From: Enterococcus mediterraneensis
GTDB taxonomy: Bacteria > Bacillota > Bacilli > Lactobacillales > Enterococcaceae
Direction: 5' to 3'
Assembly (NCBI RefSeq): GCF_900604485.1
Contig: NZ_UWOP01000001.1
Span: 1,287,501-1,351,500 of the forward strand
DNA: 64,000 nucleotides
Part shown: piece by piece, positions 53,086 to 62,631 of the stretch
Position numbering within the stretch: position 1 is the stretch's first letter
How the letters are laid out: each line of letters opens with the position of its first letter
Position numbers and translations under genes: made by a program
The notes under the pieces: generated by a model
Databases searched by the model: none
The model's input: only the letters and a program-made list of their open reading frames with translations
What the model was told of the DNA's origin: nothing

Positions 53086-53099
53086 TGTAAGCGCTTTTT
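53086..53099. promoter_or_regulatory. cre site upstream of the sugar ABC operon
   Basis: TGTAAGCGCTTTTT matches 12 of 14 positions of the cre pattern, 47 bases upstream of the chvE-like start. This suggests carbon catabolite repression. Confidence 0.68.
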
Positions 53100-53145
53100 G
53101 TATCGATTAATATAAGAGTACAAATAAGCAGACGGAGGTTTAGCG

Positions 53146-54243
53146 ATGAAAATTGGGTTTAAGAAAATTGTTTTAGGTGCATTATCACTAGTAACACTTG
53201 GAACATTGGCAGCTTGTGGTGGAGGAAATGCTTCAGGCGGTGGAGGAGAAGAGAAAGGTTTTATAGGGATTTCTATGCCGACAAAATCAGCAGAGCGTTG
53301 GATCGCTGATGGAAATAACATTGTTGAGCAACTAGAGAAAAAAGGCTATAAAACAGACCTTCAATATGGCGAAGATAAAGTGGAAAATCAGGTAGCACAA
53401 ATTGAGAACATGATCACTAAAGGCGTTGATACATTGGTTATTGCTTCAATCGATGGATCAGCATTGACAGACGTATTAGAAAAAGCCCATCAATCTGATA
53501 TCAAAGTAATTGCTTATGACCGACTATTAATGAATTCGGAATATGTGGATTATTACGCGACATTTGATAATTTCGCGGTAGGTGTTTTACAAGCTTCTTA
53601 TATTGAAGACAAATTAGGATTAAAAGATGGTGAAGGTCCATTCAACATCGAATTATTCGGCGGATCACCAGATGACAACAATGCTCTTATTAATTATAAC
53701 GGTGTAATGTCAGTATTTAAGCCATACTTTGATAGCGAACAGTTAGTCGTTCCTTCTGGTCAAACAAAATTCAATCAGATTGCTACACTTCGCTGGGACG
53801 GTTCCACGGCGCAAGCACGGATGGATAACCTATTGAGTGCTAACTACACAGATAAACAATTGGATGCAGTTCTTTCACCATATGATCCAATCAGTTTGGG
53901 AATCATCTCTTCATTGAAGGGTGTAGGCTATGGCTCAAGCGATAAACCACTACCAGTAATCACAGGACAAGATGCAACAGTTGCTGGGGTAAAATCAATC
54001 ATCGCCGGCGAGCAAACACAAACGATCTTTAAAGATACACGTATCCTAGCAGAAAACACAGTTGAAATGATCGAAGCTATCCATAACGATAAAGAAGTTC
54101 CGGTTAATGATACTGAAACTTATGATAATGGAGTCAAAGTGGTACCGACTTATCTATCTAAACCAGTGTCTGTAGATAAAGATAACTACAAACAAGAATT
54201 GATCGATACAGACTACTACAAAGAAAGTGATTTGGCAGAGTAG
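53146..54243 (+). CDS. chvE: ChvE-type sugar-binding lipoprotein of an ABC transporter
   Basis: A 365-residue lipoprotein, signal peptide with lipobox LAAC (Cys24), followed by a Gly-rich spacer. The mature part is a type I sugar-binding protein of the ChvE/XylF group: [21 protein letters not shown] (lobe 1, split at about residue 55), [32 protein letters not shown], a [10 protein letters not shown] hinge segment and the [19 protein letters not shown] stretch in lobe 2. ChvE relatives bind arabinose, galactose, xylose or glucose. SD GGAGG lies eight bases before the ATG. mmsA and mmsB follow, giving a complete importer, with a hairpin in between that may stabilise chvE mRNA. Confidence 0.92.
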   Translation: MKIGFKKIVLGALSLVTLGTLAACGGGNASGGGGEEKGFIGISMPTKSAERWIADGNNIVEQLEKKGYKTDLQYGEDKVENQVAQIENMITKGVDTLVIASIDGSALTDVLEKAHQSDIKVIAYDRLLMNSEYVDYYATFDNFAVGVLQASYIEDKLGLKDGEGPFNIELFGGSPDDNNALINYNGVMSVFKPYFDSEQLVVPSGQTKFNQIATLRWDGSTAQARMDNLLSANYTDKQLDAVLSPYDPISLGIISSLKGVGYGSSDKPLPVITGQDATVAGVKSIIAGEQTQTIFKDTRILAENTVEMIEAIHNDKEVPVNDTETYDNGVKVVPTYLSKPVSVDKDNYKQELIDTDYYKESDLAE

Positions 54244-54265
54244 AAAATATACGATGTAAGCTAGA

Positions 54266-54294
54266 TGGGTCGAGATAGTTCATATCTTGACCCA
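54266..54294 (+). other. Hairpin between binding protein and ATPase genes
   Basis: Arms TGGGTCGAGATA (54266-54277) and TATCTTGACCCA (54283-54294, one G-T pair), loop of five, no T tract. Such hairpins usually protect the upstream mRNA, giving excess binding protein over transporter. Confidence 0.65.
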
Positions 54295-54318
54295 ATCTTG
54301 TTACGAGAGGTGAAAAAA

Positions 54319-55851
54319 ATGGCTGATTATATTTTAGAAATGAAAAACATCGTCAAAGAATTTTCAGGTGTCAGAGCGTTGAGTGATGTTAATCTGCAAA
54401 TCGAGCGGGGAGAGATCCACGCGCTTTGCGGAGAAAACGGCGCCGGCAAATCGACATTGATGAATGTCTTGAGCGGTTTGTATCCTTTTGGCAGCTATAC
54501 TGGAGATATCATCTATGATGGTGAACTATGTAAATTCAAGGATTTAAAAGACAGTGAAAATCGTGGAATTGTTATTATTCATCAAGAATTAGCATTGAGT
54601 CCTTATCTTTCAATCAAGGAAAACATTTTTTTAGGAAATGAACAAAAGAAATTTGGAGTTATCGATTGGAATCTGACAGAAAGAAAAACAGAAAATCTTT
54701 TAAAAACAGTCGGCTTGAAAATCGATCCTAATACATTGGTTTCTCAAATCGGTGTAGGACATCAGCAATTAGTAGAGATCGCAAAAGCTTTCTCTAAAAA
54801 TGTTCGCTTGTTGATCTTAGATGAACCGACAGCAGCATTGAATGAGGAAGAAAGTGAGAATCTACTTAGCTTGATCAAGGAATTCAGAAATCAAGGAATC
54901 ACATCGATCATTATTTCCCATAAGTTAAATGAAATCGTCGAAGTCGCTGATCGGATCACGATTTTGCGAGATGGTCAAACAATCGAGACACTCGAAAAAG
55001 AAGAAATTAGCGAAGAACGTATCATCCGCAGCATGGTAGGCCGAGATTTAACCAATCGCTATCCGGAACACCATCCAAAAATCGGTGATATTTACTTTGA
55101 AGTCAAAGACTGGACAGTCCATCACCCTATTGATACGTCTCGAATCATGAATGATCAGATAAACTTCAATATTCGCAAAGGCGAAATCGTAGGTATCGCA
55201 GGTTTGATGGGGGCGGGCCGCACGGAATTTGCGATGAGTATCTTTGGTCATTCCTATGGCAGCAATATCTCTGGAAAAGTCTTCAAAGATGGCAAAGAAA
55301 TCAATACAAAAGACGTCGCAAGTGCTATTCAAAACGGGTTGGCTTATGTCTCTGAGGACCGCAAAGCTCTGGGGTTGAATCTTTTGATGGATATTCGGGA
55401 AAATACGACACTTGCCAGTTTAAGCAAAATCAGCAAAAGCGGAGTATTGGATAAAGAAAAAGAAGCGACAGTTGCGGAAGATTACCGGAAACGAATGCGT
55501 ACAAAAGCCAATTCTATCTTTCAAAACGTCGGCAGCTTGAGCGGTGGGAACCAGCAGAAAGTCGTTCTTGCTAAATGGTTGATGACAGAACCAGATGTAT
55601 TGTTCTTAGATGAACCGACACGTGGGATCGATGTTGGCGCAAAATATGAAATATACACGATCATTGAAGAAATGGCTGCACAAGGAAAATGTGTTTGCAT
55701 CATCTCTTCTGAGCTTCCAGAGATAATCGGAATGTGTGATCGTATTTATACGATGAATGAAGGACGGATGACAGGAGAAGTCTTGCGAAAAGATGCAAAC
55801 CAAGAAGTATTGATGAATCTCATGACAATGGAAGAAGCGGAGGTTATGTAG
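54319..55851 (+). CDS. mmsA: Sugar ABC transporter ATP-binding protein (MmsA/GguA type)
   Basis: A 510-residue double ABC ATPase that powers sugar uptake. First domain: Walker [10 protein letters not shown] (38-46), signature ending in [13 protein letters not shown], Walker [12 protein letters not shown] (about 165-175). Second domain: degenerate P-loop GLMGAGRTE (about 298-306), signature [15 protein letters not shown], Walker [15 protein letters not shown]. This asymmetry is normal for the carbohydrate uptake transporter-2 class. ATG 54319 follows SD GAGAGGTGA; a frame from 54265 would begin within the hairpin. mmsB starts two bases after its stop codon. Substrate follows the ChvE-type protein: pentose or galactose is likely. 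Confidence 0.95.
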   Translation: MADYILEMKNIVKEFSGVRALSDVNLQIERGEIHALCGENGAGKSTLMNVLSGLYPFGSYTGDIIYDGELCKFKDLKDSENRGIVIIHQELALSPYLSIKENIFLGNEQKKFGVIDWNLTERKTENLLKTVGLKIDPNTLVSQIGVGHQQLVEIAKAFSKNVRLLILDEPTAALNEEESENLLSLIKEFRNQGITSIIISHKLNEIVEVADRITILRDGQTIETLEKEEISEERIIRSMVGRDLTNRYPEHHPKIGDIYFEVKDWTVHHPIDTSRIMNDQINFNIRKGEIVGIAGLMGAGRTEFAMSIFGHSYGSNISGKVFKDGKEINTKDVASAIQNGLAYVSEDRKALGLNLLMDIRENTTLASLSKISKSGVLDKEKEATVAEDYRKRMRTKANSIFQNVGSLSGGNQQKVVLAKWLMTEPDVLFLDEPTRGIDVGAKYEIYTIIEEMAAQGKCVCIISSELPEIIGMCDRIYTMNEGRMTGEVLRKDANQEVLMNLMTMEEAEVM

Positions 55852-55853
55852 AA

Positions 55854-57059
55854 ATGGAACAAACAAGTAAAAAACCTAAAGAAAAAGACGTTCTTAATAT
55901 CAAAGAAAAAATACTAGACGGATTTAGTAAATATAGTATGGTCATTATTTTGATCGCATTATTGATCGCTTTTCAGCTGATGACTGGCGGGATCTTTTTA
56001 AGACCATTGAATATCACAAATATTGTTCTGCAAAATAGCCATATCTTAGTGTTGGCAGCAGGGATGTTGCTGGTTGTATTATTAGGTTATGTTGATTTGT
56101 CTGTTGGCTCAGTCATGGCGTTTGTCGGCGCGATCGCCGGTATGTTGATGGTTAACAATGGTATGAGCCCTTGGATCGTTGTTCCTATTTGTATTTTAGT
56201 AGGTGCTCTGATCGGTGCTTGGCAAGGATTCTGGGTAGCTTATGTAGGGATTCCGGCATTTATCGTAACGCTAGCAGGTTTATTGATGTTTAGAGGACTA
56301 ACGCAAGTTGCATTAGGGGGACAATCATTGGCGCCGTTTCCGCGAATCTTCCAAAGAATATCAACAGGATATTTACCGGATGTGTTAAGTTCAGAAAACG
56401 GATTGCACTTATTGACGATGATTTTAGGAGCGGTATTAGCTGGTTTACTAGTATTAGGTCAATGGCGAAGCCGAGAAAAAAGAAAAAGCAATTTATTTGA
56501 AGTTCCTTCTATGAATATGTTTATCTTAAAAGGCTTGTTTACAGTAGCTATCGTTATGGGATTAAGTTACATTTTTGCTTCTTACCAAGGATTCCCGGTT
56601 ATTTTGATTATTTTAGCTGTGATCGTTGCGGTTTATGCCTTTTTGACAAACAAAACAGTGGCTGGCCGACAAATCTATGCTACTGGTGGTAATCGTAAGG
56701 CCGCTGAGCTTTCAGGGATCAAGACAAAGAAACTGACTTTCTGGGTATTTGTCAATATGGGAGTTATGGCAGCATTGGCAGGACTGATTTTAGCTGCACG
56801 GTTGAACGCAGCGACACCTCAAGCCGGAACTTCTATGGAATTAGATGCTATGGCAGCTGTTTACTTCGGTGGTGCTTCTACTTCCGGCGGGATCGGGACA
56901 ATCACAGGGGCAATCATCGGTGGTTTGGTAATGGGTGTATTGAATAACGGAATGTCGATTTTAGGTGTCGGTGTCGACTGGCAACAAGCCATTAAAGGTC
57001 TGATCTTGCTGCTAGCTGTTGTACTAGATATTTATAACAAAAAACGTAAAATTTCATAG
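55854..57059 (+). CDS. mmsB: Sugar ABC transporter permease (MmsB/GguB type)
   Basis: A 401-residue membrane permease of CUT2 class with about ten helices. Family segments: GMLLVVLLGYVDLSVGSVMAFVGAIAG (about 78-104, the conserved G-x-x-x-DLSVGS), GIPAFIVTLAGLLMFRG (about 135-151), TGGNRKAAELSGIKTKK and the C-terminal AAVYFGGASTSGGIGTITG. ATG overlaps the region directly behind mmsA, with SD GGAGG at the end of that gene. It forms a homodimer with MmsA. A lone EIIB-like gene begins 12 bases after its stop codon. Confidence 0.95.
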   Translation: MEQTSKKPKEKDVLNIKEKILDGFSKYSMVIILIALLIAFQLMTGGIFLRPLNITNIVLQNSHILVLAAGMLLVVLLGYVDLSVGSVMAFVGAIAGMLMVNNGMSPWIVVPICILVGALIGAWQGFWVAYVGIPAFIVTLAGLLMFRGLTQVALGGQSLAPFPRIFQRISTGYLPDVLSSENGLHLLTMILGAVLAGLLVLGQWRSREKRKSNLFEVPSMNMFILKGLFTVAIVMGLSYIFASYQGFPVILIILAVIVAVYAFLTNKTVAGRQIYATGGNRKAAELSGIKTKKLTFWVFVNMGVMAALAGLILAARLNAATPQAGTSMELDAMAAVYFGGASTSGGIGTITGAIIGGLVMGVLNNGMSILGVGVDWQQAIKGLILLLAVVLDIYNKKRKIS

Positions 57060-57071
57060 GAAGTGATCGTT

Positions 57072-57401
57072 ATGGGCATATTTGATCAAAAAAATGTATT
57101 GTTGATTTGTACAGCCGGAATTACTTCAGGGCTGTTGGTTAAAAACATCCAAAATGCGGCAGATGAGAGAAACCTTCGACTTCATGTTTACTCTGCACCG
57201 GCAATCATTGCAGAACAAGCGATCCAAAACCAAAAGATCGATGCATTGATGATCGGCCCGCAATCAGAATACGAAGTCAACCGACTGAAAGATTTTCTGA
57301 ATTATAAATCGGTCGCCTATAAGATGATTTCAAAAGAAGCTTATGAAACACTTGATGGTGAAGCGGTTTTGGATGATATCTTGAAATTGTTAGATAAATA
57401 G
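57072..57401 (+). CDS. Lone PTS EIIB-like protein (lactose/cellobiose type)
   Basis: A 109-residue protein with the fold of PTS enzyme IIB of the lactose/cellobiose family: N-terminal strand and loop NVLLICTAGITSGLLVKNI (about 8-26), where Cys13 takes the place of the phosphorylated cysteine, then ADERNLRLHVYSAPAI and IDALMIGPQSEYEVNRLKDF. ATG 57072 has SD AGGAAGTGA; GTG 57063 lies within that SD. It is the last gene of an ABC, not PTS, sugar operon, and no EIIA or EIIC is near. It could phosphorylate-sense the sugar state or regulate the transporter or the sensor kinase. This pairing is unusual. A strong terminator follows. Confidence 0.83.
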   Translation: MGIFDQKNVLLICTAGITSGLLVKNIQNAADERNLRLHVYSAPAIIAEQAIQNQKIDALMIGPQSEYEVNRLKDFLNYKSVAYKMISKEAYETLDGEAVLDDILKLLDK

Positions 57402-57475
57402 TAATAGTTATCGTGGTAAACTTCAGAAAGTTTAACCAACACATGTAACGAATAAAAAATTCAGTAAGAACCAGC

Positions 57476-57533
57476 AAAAAGTCCAGCTATGCAAAAAGCG
57501 TATCTCGTTTTTTACATAGCTGGACTTTTGGTT
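57476..57533 (+). terminator. Terminator of the sugar ABC operon
   Basis: Arms AAAAGTCCAGCTATG (57477-57491) and CATAGCTGGACTTTT (57515-57529), perfect 15 bp, followed by TGG. Confidence 0.9.
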
Positions 57534-57694
57534 TATTGGTTAAATGAAACAAAGGGATCAATATTTATTTAACCATGATTTTTTATTTTTTCATTTGGCT
57601 TTCTCTTACAGCATCAAGCATTTAGTTTCTTCAGTTCAAATATACATGTTATTCTATTTTTAGTGGTTAATAAAATTTTGGGAGGATAGCATGT

Positions 57695-58759
57695 ATGTTT
57701 TTAGCAATAAATGAGATCAAACATTCAAAATTGCGCTATGCTTTAGTTATTGGTGTAATGTTTTTAATTGCTTATTTGGTATTTTTTCTTACCGGATTAG
57801 CTTATGGGTTGGCACAGGAAAACCGAATGGCCATCGACAAGTGGCAAGCAGATGATATTTTATTATCAGAAGAATCTAATAAGAATCTGAACATGTCGAT
57901 GTTTCCACGAAAGCTATTTGATGAAGTCAAGGCAGATGAAAAAGCTGTTTTAGCGCAAACTGCCGGTGTAGTCACCAAAGAAGGACACGATAAAAAAGTC
58001 GATGTCAGCTTTTTCGGAATCATTCCCGATCAATTTTTGGCACCGGATATCGTGGAAGGGGACATGTTTTCAGGAGATGATGAAACAGTCGCTGATGTGA
58101 GTGTAAAAGAAGAATATGGTCTGGATTTAGGAGACACATTGAAAATCGCTGGCAATGACAAGACATTGAAGATCGTCGGTTTTACGAAAGATGCGAAATT
58201 CAGCGTTTCGCCGGTTCTTTATACCTCGATCGGAGCTTACCAAGAAATCCGGTTTGAAAAAGAAGGTCCTTCCGATAACGCAAGGATCAATGCAATCGTG
58301 ACAAAGGGCCATCTTGATGAAGTACCAGATGAATTGGAATCAGTATCTATTTCCAAATTCATCAATGAACTTCCAGGATACAGCGCACAGGTACTGACAT
58401 TTGGCTTTATGATCGGTTTTCTGATCGTGATCGCGGCAATCGTGATTGGGATATTCGTGTACGTGCTGACGATGCAAAAAACAGAGATCTTCGGAGTCAT
58501 GAAGGCTCAAGGAATCTCAAGCCGCTATATAGCAACTTCTGTGATTGTCCAGACATTCTTGTTAGCGACGATTGGTGTTGTGGTTGGATTGGCGGCAACG
58601 ATCGGTACTGCTTTGGTTCTGCCGGATGCGGTGCCTTTCCAAGTAAACAGCGGATTTTTTGCAGGAATCAGTGTGCTGATGATCGTGATCGCTGTTTTAG
58701 GAGCATTTTTCTCAGTACGAAGTATCGTTAAAATTGATCCGCTGAAAGCGATCGGATAG
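57695..58759 (+). CDS. ABC transporter permease, FtsX/HrtB-like
   Basis: A 354-residue MacB/FtsX-type permease: TM1 (about 14-36), a large extracytoplasmic domain (about 40-230), then three helices (about 235-345). Start MFLAINEIKHSKLRYALVIG and the NLMSMFPRKL-like region are similar to HrtB heme-efflux permeases of Lactobacillales. SD GGGAGGAT precedes the ATG at 57695 (an ATG at 57691 is out of frame). The cognate ATPase gene starts ten bases after its stop. The FhtR-type TetR regulator known to control hrtBA in E. faecalis is not adjacent, so heme as substrate remains a hypothesis; peptide or antibiotic export is the alternative. Confidence 0.82.
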   Translation: MFLAINEIKHSKLRYALVIGVMFLIAYLVFFLTGLAYGLAQENRMAIDKWQADDILLSEESNKNLNMSMFPRKLFDEVKADEKAVLAQTAGVVTKEGHDKKVDVSFFGIIPDQFLAPDIVEGDMFSGDDETVADVSVKEEYGLDLGDTLKIAGNDKTLKIVGFTKDAKFSVSPVLYTSIGAYQEIRFEKEGPSDNARINAIVTKGHLDEVPDELESVSISKFINELPGYSAQVLTFGFMIGFLIVIAAIVIGIFVYVLTMQKTEIFGVMKAQGISSRYIATSVIVQTFLLATIGVVVGLAATIGTALVLPDAVPFQVNSGFFAGISVLMIVIAVLGAFFSVRSIVKIDPLKAIG

Positions 58760-58769
58760 GAGGAGAAGT

Positions 58770-59474
58770 ATGAGTGCGATCGAATTAAAAAATGTAAAAA
58801 AATCATTCAAAGACGGCGATAATACAATCGAAGCATTGAAGAAAACGGATTTTACTGTAGAAAAAGGTGAATTTGTCGCGATCATCGGACCTTCCGGCTC
58901 TGGAAAAAGCACTTTTCTGACGATTGCCGGCGGATTGCAGGCGCCCTCGGAAGGTGAAGTATTGATCAACAATAAACCTTTCAGCGATAAAAAAGAAAAA
59001 GAACGCGCGAAATTGCGTTTCAAAGAAATCGGGTTTATCTTGCAAGCATCAAATCTGGTGCCGTTTTTGACCGTCAAAAAGCAGTTGCAGCTTGTTGACA
59101 AGGTTAGTAAAGAAACCAGCGATCAATCCGCAGATGATTTGTTCGAACAGCTGGGGATCGTAGAACTGAAAGACAAATACCCTGAAGATCTTTCAGGGGG
59201 TGAACGCCAACGGGTGGCGATCGCTCGGGCATTATATCATGATCCTACGATCATTTTGGCGGATGAGCCTACCGCCAGCTTGGATACAGAAAAAGCTTAT
59301 GAAGTAGTGGAGATCCTGGCAAAAGAAACCAAAGACAAAAATAAAGCGACGATCATGGTCACACATGATACCCGTCTGATCGATTATTGTGATCGCGTGC
59401 TAGTCATGGAAGACGGAAAGCTGCGAGAAGAGAGCAAAGAAACAGCTGTTAAGAGCAGTGCAGGGGATAAATAA
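58770..59474 (+). CDS. ABC transporter ATP-binding protein, HrtA/MacB type
   Basis: A 234-residue ATPase of the lipoprotein/MacB export class. Walker A GPSGSGKS (40-47), Q loop in FILQASNLVPFL, signature LSGGERQRVAIARAL (about 138-152), Walker B IILADEPTASLD (about 156-167) and H-loop VTHDTRLIDY. ATG 58770 follows SD AGGAGGAGA. With the upstream FtsX-like permease it makes a complete exporter, possibly for heme. No regulator is adjacent. A bidirectional terminator follows. Confidence 0.9.
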   Translation: MSAIELKNVKKSFKDGDNTIEALKKTDFTVEKGEFVAIIGPSGSGKSTFLTIAGGLQAPSEGEVLINNKPFSDKKEKERAKLRFKEIGFILQASNLVPFLTVKKQLQLVDKVSKETSDQSADDLFEQLGIVELKDKYPEDLSGGERQRVAIARALYHDPTIILADEPTASLDTEKAYEVVEILAKETKDKNKATIMVTHDTRLIDYCDRVLVMEDGKLREESKETAVKSSAGDK

Positions 59475-59485
59475 AACAGTAAGGT

Positions 59486-59541
59486 GTTAGAAAAGAGCTT
59501 CAACCGAGAACATTGTTTTTTGGTTGAGGCTCTTTTCTAAC
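59486..59541. terminator. Bidirectional terminator
   Basis: Twenty-base arms GTTAGAAAAGAGCTTCAACC (59486-59505) and GGTTGAGGCTCTTTTCTAAC (59522-59541), one G-T pair, between convergent genes. Confidence 0.9.
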
Positions 59542-59571
59542 GTATAGGGTATCAGGTATTAATTTTAAAGA

Positions 59572-60024
59572 TTATCCATTAGAACTATCCTTCCCAAACT
59601 TCCAATGAAGAAAATCATCAATGGATTCCTCAGCTTCGACTGGATCACAATTAGTCATTACCTCGTTATCACCATCAATCAACTCACATAAGGATAGATC
59701 TTCTGTATTTGCTAAATCAAATTCTTCAATAAAGACTGGCTCATCATCAAGATCATCATTGCTTTCGATAAAGTCTGCGTCCAACTCCAAGCTTATTTGG
59801 TCAAAATAATTAGTCATTACTTTTTCAAATTCCAAGGAATCAATCGTATTTTCTGGTGCAGGGTCTTCTCCTAATACTGTAAGGATAGTTTTTTTCACAT
59901 AGTCCAATTCATATTCTGTTAGAACTTTTTTCGTCAAAGTAAAAACTTCGATTATTTCTTTTTTAGAAAGTGACGACTCCATCAATGCAACAAAGAGATA
60001 AGCCAAAAACTGTTTATTCTCCAT
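59572..60024 (-). CDS. Acidic hypothetical protein
   Basis: I do not recognise this 150-residue protein. The N-terminal third is helical (FLAYLFVALMESSLSKKEIIEVF) and the rest is very acidic, with Asp/Glu-rich runs (ADFIESNDDLDDEPVFIEEFDLA). No signal peptide or membrane segment is present. ATG has a perfect SD AAGGAGG six bases upstream, and the reading frame is well formed, so it is probably real. It is monocistronic, convergent with the ABC exporter and divergent from the glycosidase gene. The acidity is compatible with a nucleic-acid mimic or a small regulatory partner, but nothing supports a specific role. Confidence 0.72.
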   Translation of the reverse strand: MENKQFLAYLFVALMESSLSKKEIIEVFTLTKKVLTEYELDYVKKTILTVLGEDPAPENTIDSLEFEKVMTNYFDQISLELDADFIESNDDLDDEPVFIEEFDLANTEDLSLCELIDGDNEVMTNCDPVEAEESIDDFLHWKFGKDSSNG

Positions 60025-60158
60025 ATATCCTCCTTATTGGTTTTATTTTTAGTATAGCAAAAAACAAAAATACATAAGGGATGATACCTGCGTTATATTT
60101 AAAAGATGATTCAAAAAATAAATGTGAAATATCTTAAATTTCTGTTGAAATCACTGAT

Positions 60159-60172
60159 AGTAAGCTCTTACA
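60159..60172. promoter_or_regulatory. Cre-like palindrome upstream of the glycosidase
   Basis: AGTAAGCTCTTACA, palindromic GTAAG/CTTAC. In reverse it matches 12 of 14 cre positions but lacks the central CG. It lies 42 bases upstream of the start codon. It could instead be the operator of the AraC regulator encoded downstream. Confidence 0.38.
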
Positions 60173-60213
60173 TAAAATGGTAATTTTAATGAGAAATAGT
60201 AAGGAGGGCTTAC

Positions 60214-62586
60214 ATGATTGAAAACAATAATTTACAATTAGCAGTAAACAAACAAGGGTATGTTTCTCATATTTATCAAAAAAATGATCCTTATAAGATG
60301 AATTGGGTAATTGAAGACAGCTATCTCGACATAGCAGAATATCATCAAAAGGATAAATTATTTGGTCATTTTGATATCACGATCAATGGGAAAAAGTATT
60401 CTAGTACAGAAGTAATTCCTGAGATCGTTGAAACATCAGAAGAAATCACTGTCATTTTTTCTTTATCAAATGTAACCGTTGACATGGCATATTCTGTCGA
60501 TAACTTGGGTGAGGGTTTATGTTGGAAGATTCGTTTATCTAATCAATCGTCAGAACAAGTCAATATAACTGATTTTGGTGTGTGGGCTTCTTTAGCATAT
60601 GTCATGTTCAGAGACAAAGATGTTTTGCGTAATATCCATAATTCCGCAGCGATTTTTTCTTCCATTTCGACAAATTATACAAAGGTAAATGCCGTACGCC
60701 GAGATAATACTGGCGGCAACCTAGGACTTTATCAAGTAAGAGGAAAAACATTGTCTATTGGGACCTATTGCGATTATGAAAATTTATTCTTTGAAAATGT
60801 TTCACCTTCTTTGGACGGATTGATTTTTCATAAACTGATTTTAGCAGGCGGTTATCCTGAAGCATTTGAGAATCGTGATTGGATCTATTCTAAAGAAACA
60901 TTGACTTTGGAGCAAAATGAAACAAGAGAATGGATCTATGTATTTAAAAGCAACAGTGATCAAAAAGACTTTGATCAACAAGGGCTGACATTAGGTCATC
61001 CGAAAATCGAGTATACACCTCTCAATATATTAGGTGAGACAGCCCGATTAACGATCGAACTTCCAGAGAATCAAACGATTGCAGCAATCAAGATTTGGTA
61101 TAAAAAAGATGAAAAACTGCAGTATCTGGATTTGTCAGAAAAGATAACTGTAGAAGATGAAACGACTGTGGTCACGTTCAAACCAATCTGCCTAGGCGAA
61201 CACAAAGCTGTAGTCACTTTAGCAGACGGTACCGAAGATTTTGTCGTCTTCAATGTAATGGATGCTCTGGAAAAAGTGATCGAAGAGCGTGCGGCATATA
61301 TCTGCGATTCTTTATATAATGGAAAATCAGGCAACGTTCCGTACGCATTTGAGCCGGTCTCCAATCAAGGCGAATCTTTAGGCAAACTGAATCTGGTCTT
61401 GAAGAAAAATCTTTTAGGACAACTAGATATAGAACAGGTCCGAAAAGTAGAAGAAAGTGCAGTGCGGTATGTTCGTCCTAAGTGGTTTATCAATGGTGAC
61501 TTCACAAAACCTCGTAAATTGTATGGTGAATTTTATCGTTGTATGGATTTTGAATATATTGGACATCTTTTTTATCTGTTATCAGAATTTGACGATGAAG
61601 TTTTGCTGTTGAACGATTCTAAAACATATTTGAACTGGGCAGCAGATGTCTTCAATTTGCGTGTAAATCCAGATCTCCATGAAGATGAACGTGGAAAAGA
61701 AGAGGCACAGATGCTGGGAGTCTACTTCCTATATATCCAAGAACTACTGAAAAAATTAAAAGAAAACAACATGTTGGATACCTATCAAGCGATCAATTCT
61801 TTATGGCAGAAAGTAACTGAACGAGTAGCGAATGAAACATCATCTTATAAAGCAGCTATCACTGAACATTACTATGATAATGCTGGTTTTGGTCCGACAG
61901 CCGGAGCGTTAAGCGAGTCAGGATATTATGAAAGTGCTGAAAAGTATGGTCAGTTGCTGTTAGCGAATATCGGATATTCCAATGATTTTAGAGGACAAAA
62001 TCCTGATCGTTGGTGGGAAGCGTTGTCTTACATGATTCATTCATTATGGGGTGGCGTAACAGCAGCAGCTACCTTCAAAGTATTTGATGCGTTGAAAGAT
62101 ACGGATTATTTAGAAGCAAGTTATCGCGCAACTGCGGGTATTCTGTATTGTTATGATACCCATTCCACTACTACATTGGAATTAGAAAAAGGTATGGCGG
62201 CTTCTACATACGCAGTAGCTGGCCCGCATTTGAATCGGCCGGATCTATCGAGAGAACGCTTTGGACAAGCAACCTTTTTCCGTGATGGCGGAATATTTGC
62301 CCGCTTATTTGAAAATGATAGTCAGACACCGGATTGGGATATGGGAGAAGAATTAGTCGCTTACTTAGAAAGCTTTGGTCAAAAGACATTTATTATCAAA
62401 GAAAACGGATCATATAAAGTGATCAATGGCAGCTTTGAAGAAAAAGACGACGAATTCATCTTTACCAGCTTTGCTCCGTACGCTAACCAGTTCTACCTGA
62501 TAGAAGAAGGAAAAATCCATTTATTAAACGAACCGATCGTAAATAAAAGAGTAACTATGAAAAAAGAAGAGCCGGTTACTGCTTGA
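60214..62586 (+). CDS. DUF5695-like putative glycoside hydrolase
   Basis: A 790-residue cytosolic protein (no signal peptide). The N-terminal half (about 1-350) is beta-rich, ending in an Ig-like segment (LNILGETARLTIELPENQTI through VVTFKPICLG). The C-terminal half (about 400-740) reads as an alpha/alpha barrel with acidic residues (ALSESGYYESAEKYGQLL, NPDRWWEALSYMIHSLWGG). It resembles DUF5695 proteins of six-hairpin glycosidase type. Activity and substrate are unknown. ATG follows SD GGAGGG. An AraC regulator and a GPH symporter follow at short distances, so import of an oligosaccharide or glycoside followed by internal cleavage is inferred. Confidence 0.75.
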   Translation: MIENNNLQLAVNKQGYVSHIYQKNDPYKMNWVIEDSYLDIAEYHQKDKLFGHFDITINGKKYSSTEVIPEIVETSEEITVIFSLSNVTVDMAYSVDNLGEGLCWKIRLSNQSSEQVNITDFGVWASLAYVMFRDKDVLRNIHNSAAIFSSISTNYTKVNAVRRDNTGGNLGLYQVRGKTLSIGTYCDYENLFFENVSPSLDGLIFHKLILAGGYPEAFENRDWIYSKETLTLEQNETREWIYVFKSNSDQKDFDQQGLTLGHPKIEYTPLNILGETARLTIELPENQTIAAIKIWYKKDEKLQYLDLSEKITVEDETTVVTFKPICLGEHKAVVTLADGTEDFVVFNVMDALEKVIEERAAYICDSLYNGKSGNVPYAFEPVSNQGESLGKLNLVLKKNLLGQLDIEQVRKVEESAVRYVRPKWFINGDFTKPRKLYGEFYRCMDFEYIGHLFYLLSEFDDEVLLLNDSKTYLNWAADVFNLRVNPDLHEDERGKEEAQMLGVYFLYIQELLKKLKENNMLDTYQAINSLWQKVTERVANETSSYKAAITEHYYDNAGFGPTAGALSESGYYESAEKYGQLLLANIGYSNDFRGQNPDRWWEALSYMIHSLWGGVTAAATFKVFDALKDTDYLEASYRATAGILYCYDTHSTTTLELEKGMAASTYAVAGPHLNRPDLSRERFGQATFFRDGGIFARLFENDSQTPDWDMGEELVAYLESFGQKTFIIKENGSYKVINGSFEEKDDEFIFTSFAPYANQFYLIEEGKIHLLNEPIVNKRVTMKKEEPVTA

Positions 62587-62631
62587 CGAAAGAGTCAAGG
62601 AGTTCCTGAAAAAATATAGAGAGGAGAAATA

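Noticed and set aside
57695-59474. Firm assignment of the ABC exporter as hrtBA
   Set aside because: Sequence resembles HrtBA, but the heme regulator FhtR is not adjacent, so the gene symbol is withheld.
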